A stretch of 64,000 nucleotides of DNA from Kluyvera intermedia. GTDB taxonomy: Bacteria; Pseudomonadota; Gammaproteobacteria; Enterobacterales; Enterobacteriaceae. A program made the position numbers and the translations under genes. Within the stretch, counting starts at the first letter, position 1, and each line of letters opens with the position of its first letter. The stretch covers positions 3,596,001-3,660,000 of the forward strand of contig NZ_CP139986.1 of the NCBI RefSeq assembly GCF_034424175.1. The letters are read 5' to 3'. Below are positions 36,193 to 44,085 of the stretch, one piece after another. The notes beneath the pieces were generated by a model, which did no database searches, was not told the DNA's origin, and saw only the letters and a program-made list of their open reading frames with translations.

Positions 36193-37392
36193 TTACTGAC
36201 GAACGGGTCGAGTCCGACGCAGCATCACCGCTAATTGCCACAGATTGATCAGGACAATCACCGCCGTCACAATAAAGACCCAACGGAATCCAGCCATCGC
36301 CGATACCGACGCGCCAATTAACGGCCCAATGACATTGCCCAGATACATAAACGACTGGTTGTAACCAAAAATGCGCCCGGTAACGCGCTCACTAATATAT
36401 TTGAGCAACAGGGTTTGCACGGCAGGTAGCATTGCGCCATCGGCAAAGCCAAGAATAAATCGCAGAATGCCAAGCTGGAGCGGCGTGGTGACAAACGACA
36501 TGGCGAAAAAGAGCACGACGGCAAAGATTAAGGTAGCGACTAAAATACGCGCGGTACCAATACGATCGCCGAGTTTACCCAAACGAGGTGCCGACATCAG
36601 CGCGGAGACACCCGGTACGGCGGCAATCATGCCGCTTAAAAATGCAATATTGCCCGTGTCGGGCGACATCGACTGAATAAATAACGTCAGGATAGGGCTG
36701 ATGGATCCATTGCAAAGCTGAATCACCATTGTCGTGACAAACAGACTTATCACAAGGCCTGGATAGGGCAGCGAGGCAAATACCGCTTTACCGCTGAGCT
36801 TCTCGCCTTTATTCAGCTGTGGTCGTGGCCCCTCTTTAATTAAGAATAGCGTGACCATAAAGCTGACCAGCAGCAGAAAGGCGGTGATAAAAAACACCAT
36901 CCGCAGCCCAACATGGTCAGCAAGAAATCCCCCGAGCAACGGCCCACCAATCACCCCGGTAATCTGCGCAGTTGAGAGCGTGCTCAGCGCCCAGCCACTG
37001 CGTTCACGCGGCACCTGTGAGGCCACCAGCGCCATCGCATTGGGAATATAGCCGGAGGTTAACCCCATGATCGCGCGCAAGATAAACAGTTGCCAGACAT
37101 TGGTCGCAAAGGCCTGCAGCAAAATCGCAATCGCCATTCCGAGCGAAGCCCGTAAGAGCATCAGTTTACGGCCTTTACGGTCAGCCAGGCTGCCCCACAT
37201 CGGAGAGACCACCGCCGATACCAGGAAAGTGACGCTAAACGTTAAGCCTGACCACATTGAAAGTGATTCATGCGAGGTCACCCCCATCTGCGCAATATAC
37301 AGGGGTAAAAACGGCAAAATTTGACTGATCGCCAGGCCGGTGAAAAAACAACCGAGCCAAACGGAAATAAGATTAACCTTCCAGGATTCCAT
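36193..37392 (-). CDS. MFS efflux transporter, MdtG-like
   Basis: A drug/proton antiporter of the major facilitator superfamily with twelve membrane segments and the motif A loop WGSLADRKGRKLMLLRASLG, plus LGKLGDRIGT in the second half. It resembles E. coli MdtG throughout (FLPLYIAQMGVTSHESLSMW, GFADGAMLPAVQTLL) but is a separate paralogue at another locus. I use ATG 37392 (399 residues); GTG 37413 is an alternative, and neither has a strong ribosome site. The gene is inserted between iraP and ddlA relative to E. coli K-12. The substrate is unknown. Confidence 0.82.
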   Translation of the reverse strand: MESWKVNLISVWLGCFFTGLAISQILPFLPLYIAQMGVTSHESLSMWSGLTFSVTFLVSAVVSPMWGSLADRKGRKLMLLRASLGMAIAILLQAFATNVWQLFILRAIMGLTSGYIPNAMALVASQVPRERSGWALSTLSTAQITGVIGGPLLGGFLADHVGLRMVFFITAFLLLVSFMVTLFLIKEGPRPQLNKGEKLSGKAVFASLPYPGLVISLFVTTMVIQLCNGSISPILTLFIQSMSPDTGNIAFLSGMIAAVPGVSALMSAPRLGKLGDRIGTARILVATLIFAVVLFFAMSFVTTPLQLGILRFILGFADGAMLPAVQTLLLKYISERVTGRIFGYNQSFMYLGNVIGPLIGASVSAMAGFRWVFIVTAVIVLINLWQLAVMLRRTRPVRQ

Positions 37393-37668
37393 CACGAGAT
37401 ATCGTAAATTCACTTTGCGGAAACAAGTCCACAGGTTAGCAAGTTGCCGTTTACGCGGTATTGTCAGAGATGCTTAATCCATTATTTCAGAATTTTATCG
37501 GTCACTTACGACTCATTCGTGATTAACATCACACAGTGACGGCATTAATGCAGTGAATTATGCTTATCCGTCGCACGTTAATCGTGCCATTCGATATGGA
37601 AAAGGCAGATGCGCTGCAATACCCGTGATATGTTATGTGCTTTGCATTTAGAACAGATGGAATGAGAA

Positions 37669-38769
37669 ATGGCAAAGTTGCGGGTTGGCATTGTTTTTGG
37701 TGGAAAATCAGCGGAGCACGAAGTCTCCTTGCAGTCCGCGAAGAACATCGTAGAAGCGATTGATAAGACGCGTTTTGACGTCGTATTGTTGGGTATCGAT
37801 AAGCAGGGGCAATGGCATATCAGCGATGCCCAGAACTACCTGTTTAATGCCGAGGATCCTGCCCGTATCGCATTACGTCCTTCCGACACCACCCTCGCCC
37901 ATATTCCGGGTAAAGAACACCAGCAGATGATCGACGCTTCCAGCGGTAAACCCCTTGAAGCGATCGATGTTATCTTCCCGATTGTTCACGGCACACTGGG
38001 CGAAGACGGTTCCTTACAAGGCATGCTGCGAATGGCCAATCTGCCGTTTGTCGGCTCTGACGTGCTGGGCTCTGCCGCCTGTATGGATAAGGACGTCACC
38101 AAACGTCTGCTGCGCGATGCCGGGCTGTCGATTGCCCCCTTCGTCACCCTGACACGCCGCAATCGCGACAGCTTTACTTTTGAAGAAATTAAAACCACGC
38201 TGGGGCTACCGCTGTTTGTGAAGCCGGCCAATCAGGGCTCTTCCGTCGGCGTCAGCAAGGTTAACGATGCCGCGCAATATCAACAAGCCGTGGCGCTGGC
38301 ATTTGAGTTCGACCATAAAGTCGTGGTGGAACAAGGTATTCAGGGGCGTGAGATTGAGTGCGCGGTGCTGGGCAACGACTTCCCGCAGGCCAGTACCTGC
38401 GGCGAGATTGTGCTGAACAGCGAATTCTACGCCTACGACACCAAGTACATTGATGACAATGGGGCGAAAGTGGTCGTTCCTGCGGCGATCTCCGCCGAGG
38501 TGAACGATAAAATCCGTCAGGTTGCTGTCGATGCTTACCAGACACTAGGCTGTTGCGGTATGGCGCGTGTTGACGTGTTCCTGACGGCTGAAAACGACGT
38601 TGTGATTAATGAAATCAATACGTTGCCAGGCTTTACCAACATCAGCATGTATCCAAAACTGTGGCAGGCTAGCGGTCTGGATTACACCTCGCTGATTACC
38701 CGCTTGATTGAGTTGGCGCTAGAGCGTCATCAGGCGGATAAAGCGCTGAAAACGTCGATGAACGGTTAA
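37669..38769 (+). CDS. ddlA: D-alanine--D-alanine ligase A
   Basis: Makes D-Ala-D-Ala for peptidoglycan precursors in the cytoplasm. The 366 residues start MAKLRVGIVFGGKSAEHEVS (family signature), followed by FPIVHGTLGEDGSLQG, LPLFVKPANQGSSVGVSKV and the ATP-grasp metal site INEINTLPGFTNISMYP. The C-terminus matches E. coli DdlA (364 residues). It is divergent from the MdtG-like gene. Confidence 0.96.
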   Translation: MAKLRVGIVFGGKSAEHEVSLQSAKNIVEAIDKTRFDVVLLGIDKQGQWHISDAQNYLFNAEDPARIALRPSDTTLAHIPGKEHQQMIDASSGKPLEAIDVIFPIVHGTLGEDGSLQGMLRMANLPFVGSDVLGSAACMDKDVTKRLLRDAGLSIAPFVTLTRRNRDSFTFEEIKTTLGLPLFVKPANQGSSVGVSKVNDAAQYQQAVALAFEFDHKVVVEQGIQGREIECAVLGNDFPQASTCGEIVLNSEFYAYDTKYIDDNGAKVVVPAAISAEVNDKIRQVAVDAYQTLGCCGMARVDVFLTAENDVVINEINTLPGFTNISMYPKLWQASGLDYTSLITRLIELALERHQADKALKTSMNG

Positions 38770-38798
38770 CAAACCCCCCGGCGTCGCCGGGAAGCGAA

Positions 38799-38993
38799 TT
38801 ACGTTTCCTGGCGACGAATAATAAACCCAGCCAACCAGAAGCTAATAACCCAGGTCACCATCCCCACCGCATAAGTTTGCCAGCCTTTCGCCTCGAATCC
38901 GAGCAGGCCAACAATCCCGTTAAGAATAAAAATCAGACCGATCGCAAACGCGTAGTAGTGCCAGTCACGGCGAATTTTGGCAGGCAGGTTCAT
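38799..38993 (-). CDS. yaiZ: Small membrane protein YaiZ
   Basis: A 64-residue inner membrane protein with two hydrophobic helices (YYAFAIGLIFILNGIVGLLG and YAVGMVTWVISFWLAGFII). It starts at ATG 38993 (MNLPAKIRRDWHYYAF) as in E. coli YaiZ, which is slightly longer. The function is unknown. It converges with ddlA and is divergent from yaiY. Confidence 0.88.
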   Translation of the reverse strand: MNLPAKIRRDWHYYAFAIGLIFILNGIVGLLGFEAKGWQTYAVGMVTWVISFWLAGFIIRRQET

Positions 38994-39216
38994 AGCAACT
39001 CCCGAAGAAAAAAGTGATGATGCCATAAACCGCCATCCGCGTCTGTGGTGTAAACAGCAATTAGCGAATGTTAAAAAATTTTCCACGGCGGGGGTGAAAC
39101 CAGGACTATTCCTGCTCAAAATTTACCATAAATCCGATGTTTGCCTAGGCAGTCCAGTGCCACACTGACTCCAGTATCACGAAATCGTCTGTGTTCACGT
39201 TATCCTGGAGGTCTCA

Positions 39217-39519
39217 ATGACCGATTTCACCTTATCAAAGCTCATGTTCAGCAAAAAAAAGGGGACGTCCTCCACCTCTGGCAATCTGGCCTATGCGCTT
39301 TTCGTTCTGCTCTGTTTTTCGGTGGGTGCGCAGCTGTTAACGCTGGTGCTGCATGCACCGGGCGTCTATGAACACCTGATGCAAATGCAGGACACCGGTC
39401 GTCCACGCGTGGAGATGGGTCTGGGTGTGGGAACGCTATTTGGCGTGGTGCCATTCCTGGCCGGATGCGCCATCCTGGGCATTGTTTCGCTGATGCGCCG
39501 TCTGCGTCATCACGATTAA
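39217..39519 (+). CDS. yaiY: DUF2755 membrane protein YaiY
   Basis: A 100-residue inner membrane protein of unknown function with two helices (ALFVLLCFSVGAQLLTLVL and LGVGTLFGVVPFLAGCAILG). It keeps HAPGVYEHLMQMQDTGRPRVE, as in E. coli YaiY (102 residues). A good ggaggt ribosome site lies upstream of ATG 39217. The last four bases overlap the yaiW stop on the other strand. Confidence 0.9.
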   Translation: MTDFTLSKLMFSKKKGTSSTSGNLAYALFVLLCFSVGAQLLTLVLHAPGVYEHLMQMQDTGRPRVEMGLGVGTLFGVVPFLAGCAILGIVSLMRRLRHHD

Positions 39520-40622
39520 TTGAGTGCCATGCATTTAGCCCGACGTTCATCAACCCGTTTGGCAAACCATGCGGTGGTTAATTTACGGGTGATCTTCGGG
39601 CTTTCCAGTTGTATACCCGGCAACATCTCTCTTGCCAGCGGTTTCCCCGCTTTCTGCTCAGCAATTTTATAGACCCCTTTGTATAACGCGGTCTTTTCAA
39701 AGGCCAGGCTGTCGCCCTGACGAAGCTGACGGTGGATTTCAGCGTCACTCATCGATAACTTGCTTGCCAGTTTTCTGACCGCCGTTTCAGTACTGCCCGG
39801 TTTATCGCTCCCGTAAAGCACCACGTCACCGTCGAGTGCCAGTTTTACCCCAGTGGCTTTACTGACCGCATACTGGAATGCCGCATTGCGGCTGGCATAC
39901 CAACCGGCGTTAAAATCAGCGAAACGATAAATAGGCGCGCTGTAATTAGCCGGGTAATTGAGCAGATGATAGGTGCCAAACCAGAGTCCCCCACGTAGCG
40001 TAAACACTTCCTGGCGAACGGTGCCATCCATCTTCCATGGATAGTTGTCCTGATGATCTTCGGCAAACGCAATACTGACCTGCATCGGGCCGCCGGTATG
40101 TACCGGATTCAGAGAGCCAAAGAGCTTTTGCCCCATCGGCACCATATCGATGAAATCGTCAAAGATGGCACTAAGCTGTTTTTCCGTTTTCACGTTATCC
40201 AGCCGCTCGCTATAGCTTTTGCCGTTCGGCGAATTGATTTTCAGCGCGGTGTGGACAAGAAAGACCGGGATATGCATTTTCTCAGCACGACGGTCAATTT
40301 CCTGCCAGGCAATTTTACTTAACCCAGGGACTGCCGGGTCGGCCCGATAGTTCGATTCCTGTTGTGCAACCGCCAGCACCGAACAGATATTCTCCTCGGT
40401 CGGTGCCAGCTTCTGGCTGTCAAAGGTTTTCGCCAGCGCCTGCGCCCAGGCCTCTTTATCCTTCACGCTGGCAGGCATTTTTTGCCGCACGACGCTTGCC
40501 ACATCCACCGGTTTTTCCCCTGCTTTCATTTGTGGTGCCTGTTGGCTGGTACAGGCGCTTAAAAGCGCACCGGCCAACAGCGCAAGGGGTAAAGAGCGAT
40601 AACGCGTTACGGCAATCGCCAT
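39516..40622 (-). CDS. yaiW: Surface-exposed outer membrane lipoprotein YaiW
   Basis: A 368-residue lipoprotein with a signal peptide and lipobox LLSAC (Cys about residue 24). In E. coli, YaiW works with SbmA in uptake of proline-rich antimicrobial peptides, and the two genes are co-transcribed. Conserved Cys and the HTGGPMQVSIAFAEDH and GGLWFGTYHLLNYPANY blocks are present. It follows sbmA by 32 bases on the same strand. Confidence 0.93.
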   Translation of the reverse strand: MAIAVTRYRSLPLALLAGALLSACTSQQAPQMKAGEKPVDVASVVRQKMPASVKDKEAWAQALAKTFDSQKLAPTEENICSVLAVAQQESNYRADPAVPGLSKIAWQEIDRRAEKMHIPVFLVHTALKINSPNGKSYSERLDNVKTEKQLSAIFDDFIDMVPMGQKLFGSLNPVHTGGPMQVSIAFAEDHQDNYPWKMDGTVRQEVFTLRGGLWFGTYHLLNYPANYSAPIYRFADFNAGWYASRNAAFQYAVSKATGVKLALDGDVVLYGSDKPGSTETAVRKLASKLSMSDAEIHRQLRQGDSLAFEKTALYKGVYKIAEQKAGKPLAREMLPGIQLESPKITRKLTTAWFAKRVDERRAKCMALN

Positions 40623-40654
40623 GAGCTATCCTTATCAAAATAAACGGTTATCGC

Positions 40655-41878
40655 TTAGCTCTGCGGCTGAACGATTTCATCTTGTAGGTCTTTATTATCC
40701 AGTTCGCGTTCAAAGCTGCGCAGACGTTTGTAGATGGACATCAGTTCCACCAGCGTAGTCCAGGAGCTGATGAGATACTGGAAAGAGCCTCGCACCTGAC
40801 CAAAGACGTTGGTTATCTGCGTCATCAGGCCGAGCGTAATGGTACCGGCAACAATCGATGGAAACAGCAGGAACAAACCGAAAACGTTATCCACCTGCAG
40901 GTACAGAATGCGGGCAATATTAAAATACATATAGTGGAAATAGAGACGGAAATAGTTCTGACGTACCGCGCTGAACAGTTCGCGCAACGTAGGCGGCGTG
41001 GCACGATTCGCGTCATCCTCACCGTAAACCAGCTCTTTACGATACGCAGCTTCAACGCGCTGATTCTTAAAATTCAAGCCAGGCAGTTTAATCCCTACCA
41101 CCGCCAGCAGACCTGTCCCCATCAGCGACCAGACGATGGCTGCAATCACCAGACCATAAGGCACATGACCGATAATCGGTAGATTTGGGACGTGCGCGGA
41201 GAGAGTCACCAGCACAGGGAGGAATGCAATTAACGTCATAATCGCGTTAATAAAGCTGGTACCCATGTCTTCAAGCGTGGAGGCAAAACGCATGGTGTCT
41301 TCCTGCACACGCTGCGCGGCACCTTCAATATGGCGTAGCTGCTGCCAATGCGCGGTGTAGTATTCGTTCATTGCCGTGCGCCAGCGAAAGACATAGTGGC
41401 TGACAAAGAAGTTATTCAGTACGCCAATGACAACAGCAATTAATGCAATCCCGAGGAAAATGCCGATTTCCTGATAGAACTGGTTAATCGAAACTTTGTT
41501 CGGCGAGGCCAGCGCGGTTTGGATCAGGTCATAGAACGGTGCATACCAGGCGTTGATCGCAACCCCGACTTCCACCATAAACCAGGTCACAAAGATAATC
41601 AGGGCGGTACCAAGAATTGACCAGTATTGCCAGCGGTGCGGGCTGCGGATAAACCAGTAGCCAGCGAACAGCGCTACGCACACCAGGTAATAGGCATAAA
41701 AAACCAGATAGTTCAGTGACCAAAAGCGGCGTGCACTAATCGGTACATCGTTGCCCGCTACAGCAATATGCAGCAGCCAGCTACCGCCGCCCGCCTGCCA
41801 GAAAATAACGGCAACCAGTGCCCAAATAAACACCGAGAGAAAAAACGGCCCCGGTTTTGGGAAAAAAGACTTAAACAT
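40655..41878 (-). CDS. sbmA: Peptide antibiotic transporter SbmA
   Basis: An inner membrane, proton-driven importer of microcins, bleomycin and proline-rich peptides, related to the membrane part of ABC exporters (SbmA/BacA family). It has 407 residues, several long membrane helices, and keeps the family start MFKSFFPKPGPFFLSVFIWAL. No ATPase domain is present, as expected. It is the first gene of sbmA-yaiW and is divergent from ampH. Confidence 0.96.
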   Translation of the reverse strand: MFKSFFPKPGPFFLSVFIWALVAVIFWQAGGGSWLLHIAVAGNDVPISARRFWSLNYLVFYAYYLVCVALFAGYWFIRSPHRWQYWSILGTALIIFVTWFMVEVGVAINAWYAPFYDLIQTALASPNKVSINQFYQEIGIFLGIALIAVVIGVLNNFFVSHYVFRWRTAMNEYYTAHWQQLRHIEGAAQRVQEDTMRFASTLEDMGTSFINAIMTLIAFLPVLVTLSAHVPNLPIIGHVPYGLVIAAIVWSLMGTGLLAVVGIKLPGLNFKNQRVEAAYRKELVYGEDDANRATPPTLRELFSAVRQNYFRLYFHYMYFNIARILYLQVDNVFGLFLLFPSIVAGTITLGLMTQITNVFGQVRGSFQYLISSWTTLVELMSIYKRLRSFERELDNKDLQDEIVQPQS

Positions 41879-42202
41879 AGTGCTCTCCTGCTAACTTCTT
41901 ATGGTTTTGTTTAGTGCTGTGACAACAGAATACCGCTACGGATCATTTTTACCGTAAAGAGGTATTAGGCAATGTTACCGGGCAATCAGACCGGAAAATG
42001 TCGGCAGAGTTCGCCGGGGTCTACATTTGTATCATACGCGTTGGATCACAAAAGCGTGTAATCAGCTGAATGAATAATCATCGCATTTACGCCCGGTTAC
42101 GTTTTTCCCGCTATGATACCGTTTAATGGTGCTGCACCTGGTGCCGAATAGTTATATTTTTAGTATAAATACGCGTAACTCTCCCATTTCAATTCATGAT
42201 GG
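41879..42202. other. Divergent sbmA-ampH promoter region
   Basis: These 324 bases separate the two divergent starts. I see no ORF with a ribosome site. E. coli sbmA is reported as a sigma-E target, but I could not find a clear GGAACTT-type element here. The part before ampH is AT-rich and should carry its promoter. Confidence 0.4.
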
Positions 42203-42211
42203 ATGCCTCCG

Positions 42212-43369
42212 TTGAAACGTAGTCTGCTTTTTTCTGCCGTGCTCTGCGCGGTGTCATTGACCTCGGTGCAGGCCGCTCAGCCTCTTACCACCCCCACGTT
42301 TGCATCCGATATCGTTGACCGGTATGCCAATCATATCTATTACGGTAGCGGCGCAACCGGTATGGCGCTGGTGGTCATTGATGGCAACCAGCGTGTATTC
42401 CGCAGCTTTGGCGAAACACGTCCCGGCAATAATGTCCATCCGCAGCTCGATTCAGTCATCCGTATCGCCTCACTCAGCAAACTGATGACCAGCGAGATGC
42501 TGGTAAAATTACTCGATCAGGGTGTGGTGAAGCTAAACGATCCGTTAAGTAAATACGCCCCGGCAAACGCCCGTGTTCCAACGTATAACGGTACACCGAT
42601 TACGCTGGTGAATCTGGCGACCCACACCAGCGCTCTGCCCCGCGAACAGCCCGGCGGTGCAGCACATCGTCCGGTCTTTGTCTGGCCGACTCAATCGCAG
42701 CGCTGGAGCTATCTCTCCACCGCCAAATTACGTGTGGCACCGGGTTCACAAGCGAGCTACTCCAACCTGGCTTTTGACCTACTGGCAGATGCGCTTGGGA
42801 ATGCGGCGGGTAAACCCTATCCGAAGCTTTTTGAAGAACAGATTGCCCGTCCGTTGGGAATGAAAGACACCACCTTTACGCCTTCGCCTGATCAATGCGG
42901 TCGTCTGATGGTGGCCGAAAAAGGTGCCAGCCCGTGTAACAACACGCTGGCGGCCATGGGCAGTGGTGGGGTCTATTCAACGCCAGGCGATATGATGCGC
43001 TGGATGCAGCAGTATCTTTCTTCTGATTTCTATCATCGTAGCAATCAGGCTGACCGTATGCAGACGCTGGTGTACAAACGTAGCCAGTTGACGCGGGTCA
43101 TTGGAATGGACGTCCCCGGGCATGCCGATGCGCTGGGACTGGGTTGGGTCTACATGGCACCTAAGAACGGTCGTCCGGGAATTATTCAAAAAACGGGCGG
43201 TGGCGGTGGTTTCATTACGTACATGGCAATGATCCCACAGTCCAATGTCGGTGCATTTGTGGTTATTACCCGCTCGCCGCTCACACGCTTTGTGAATATG
43301 AGCGACGGTATCAATGATCTGGTCACCGAGCTGAGCGGTAATAAAGCCGCCATTATTCCAGCGTCTTAA
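42212..43369 (+). CDS. ampH: D-alanyl-D-alanine carboxypeptidase/endopeptidase AmpH
   Basis: A periplasmic, class C beta-lactamase-like penicillin-binding protein active in peptidoglycan recycling. From TTG 42212 it has 385 residues (MKRSLLF...), exactly as in E. coli. ATG 42203, three codons upstream, is a possible alternative. The signal peptide ends in VQA. Active site motifs are SLSK (SxxK), YSN in GSQASYSNLAF, and KTGGGGG. Its last four bases overlap the end of yaiV on the other strand. Confidence 0.95.
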   Translation: MKRSLLFSAVLCAVSLTSVQAAQPLTTPTFASDIVDRYANHIYYGSGATGMALVVIDGNQRVFRSFGETRPGNNVHPQLDSVIRIASLSKLMTSEMLVKLLDQGVVKLNDPLSKYAPANARVPTYNGTPITLVNLATHTSALPREQPGGAAHRPVFVWPTQSQRWSYLSTAKLRVAPGSQASYSNLAFDLLADALGNAAGKPYPKLFEEQIARPLGMKDTTFTPSPDQCGRLMVAEKGASPCNNTLAAMGSGGVYSTPGDMMRWMQQYLSSDFYHRSNQADRMQTLVYKRSQLTRVIGMDVPGHADALGLGWVYMAPKNGRPGIIQKTGGGGGFITYMAMIPQSNVGAFVVITRSPLTRFVNMSDGINDLVTELSGNKAAIIPAS

Positions 43370-43992
43370 TAATCGTAAGGCAAACGCGTAATACCGACGA
43401 GTTTGCCTTTTTCCATTTTGATATAGTCACCTTTTCGCAATGCGGACAGCACTTCAGCAATGACCGAGCGCGAAATACGCGTCCGTTGCTGGATGAAATT
43501 CAACACGCCAATACGGGTGCGGATACGTTCATCCCAGGCCATCATCATCAATAGCGTTGAGCGGATCTGGTGATAGTGATTGGTACCAATCAATTGTTTG
43601 TCCCGTAGCTCAAGCATTCGCGTCTGCCAGGTCATCCAATAAAAGGCTTCTCGCCACAAATGGTAGCGTTCAAGACAATGCAAGGTATCTACGGCAGGCA
43701 GGTAATATCCCCGGCACTCGGTTTCAGCAATCAGCATATAGTCGTTCTTTATTTTATTGACTGCGGCGGCAAGACCAAAAATGGCAGGGTTTTGCACGAT
43801 GCCATACAACATATTGCTCTCATTGCGATGTAGGGATACTGCGCCGTGCTGAATAACAATAGTAATATCGTTAAAAGCACCGTCAGGAGGAATAAACGCC
43901 TCACCCGCGGTCAGAGTGAATCGCGTCCCTTGTTGAGATAATTTTTTATCGAGAGTAAAAAACTCGCTGAGCGGTTTACTCAAATGCGGCAT
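43366..43992 (-). CDS. yaiV: CRP/FNR-like regulator YaiV (IprA)
   Basis: A 208-residue protein with a cyclic-nucleotide-binding-like N-terminal domain and a C-terminal helix-turn-helix (VLNFIQQRTRISRSVIAEVLSALRKGDYIKME). In Salmonella the orthologue IprA affects hydrogen peroxide resistance. I place the start at ATG 43992 with an aagga ribosome site ten bases upstream. Only 94 bases separate it from the ehaB stop, and they contain two terminator-like hairpins, so its expression may depend on readthrough or a promoter inside ehaB. Confidence 0.88.
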   Translation of the reverse strand: MPHLSKPLSEFFTLDKKLSQQGTRFTLTAGEAFIPPDGAFNDITIVIQHGAVSLHRNESNMLYGIVQNPAIFGLAAAVNKIKNDYMLIAETECRGYYLPAVDTLHCLERYHLWREAFYWMTWQTRMLELRDKQLIGTNHYHQIRSTLLMMMAWDERIRTRIGVLNFIQQRTRISRSVIAEVLSALRKGDYIKMEKGKLVGITRLPYDY

Positions 43993-44007
43993 GTTATGCA
44001 ATCCTTG

Positions 44008-44037
44008 CAAAAAATGCTCGTCATCATGACGAGCATT
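44008..44037 (-). terminator. Palindromic terminator-like hairpin in the yaiV leader
   Basis: A perfect 25-base palindrome (aatgctcgtcatcatgacgagcatt apart from its central base, 44013-44037 in plus-strand terms) runs on the minus strand into a six-T run and ends only about 15 bases before the yaiV start. It has the form of an intrinsic terminator, but its symmetry would also suit a dimeric repressor. Confidence 0.7.
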
Positions 44038-44040
44038 GAT

Positions 44041-44073
44041 AAAAAGGAAAAACAGGGAAGTTGCCTTCCCTGT
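44041..44073 (-). terminator. Intrinsic terminator after ehaB
   Basis: On the minus strand ACAGGGAAGG pairs with CTTCCCTGT and runs into TTTTTCCTTTTT, 13 bases after the ehaB stop. Together with the next hairpin it forms a tandem pair. Confidence 0.8.
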
Positions 44074-44085
44074 ATCCAGGGGGGA

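Noticed and set aside
38777..38791. Short cccggcgtcgccggg palindrome after ddlA
   Set aside because: The stem is short and lacks a T-run on either strand, so I did not call a terminator.
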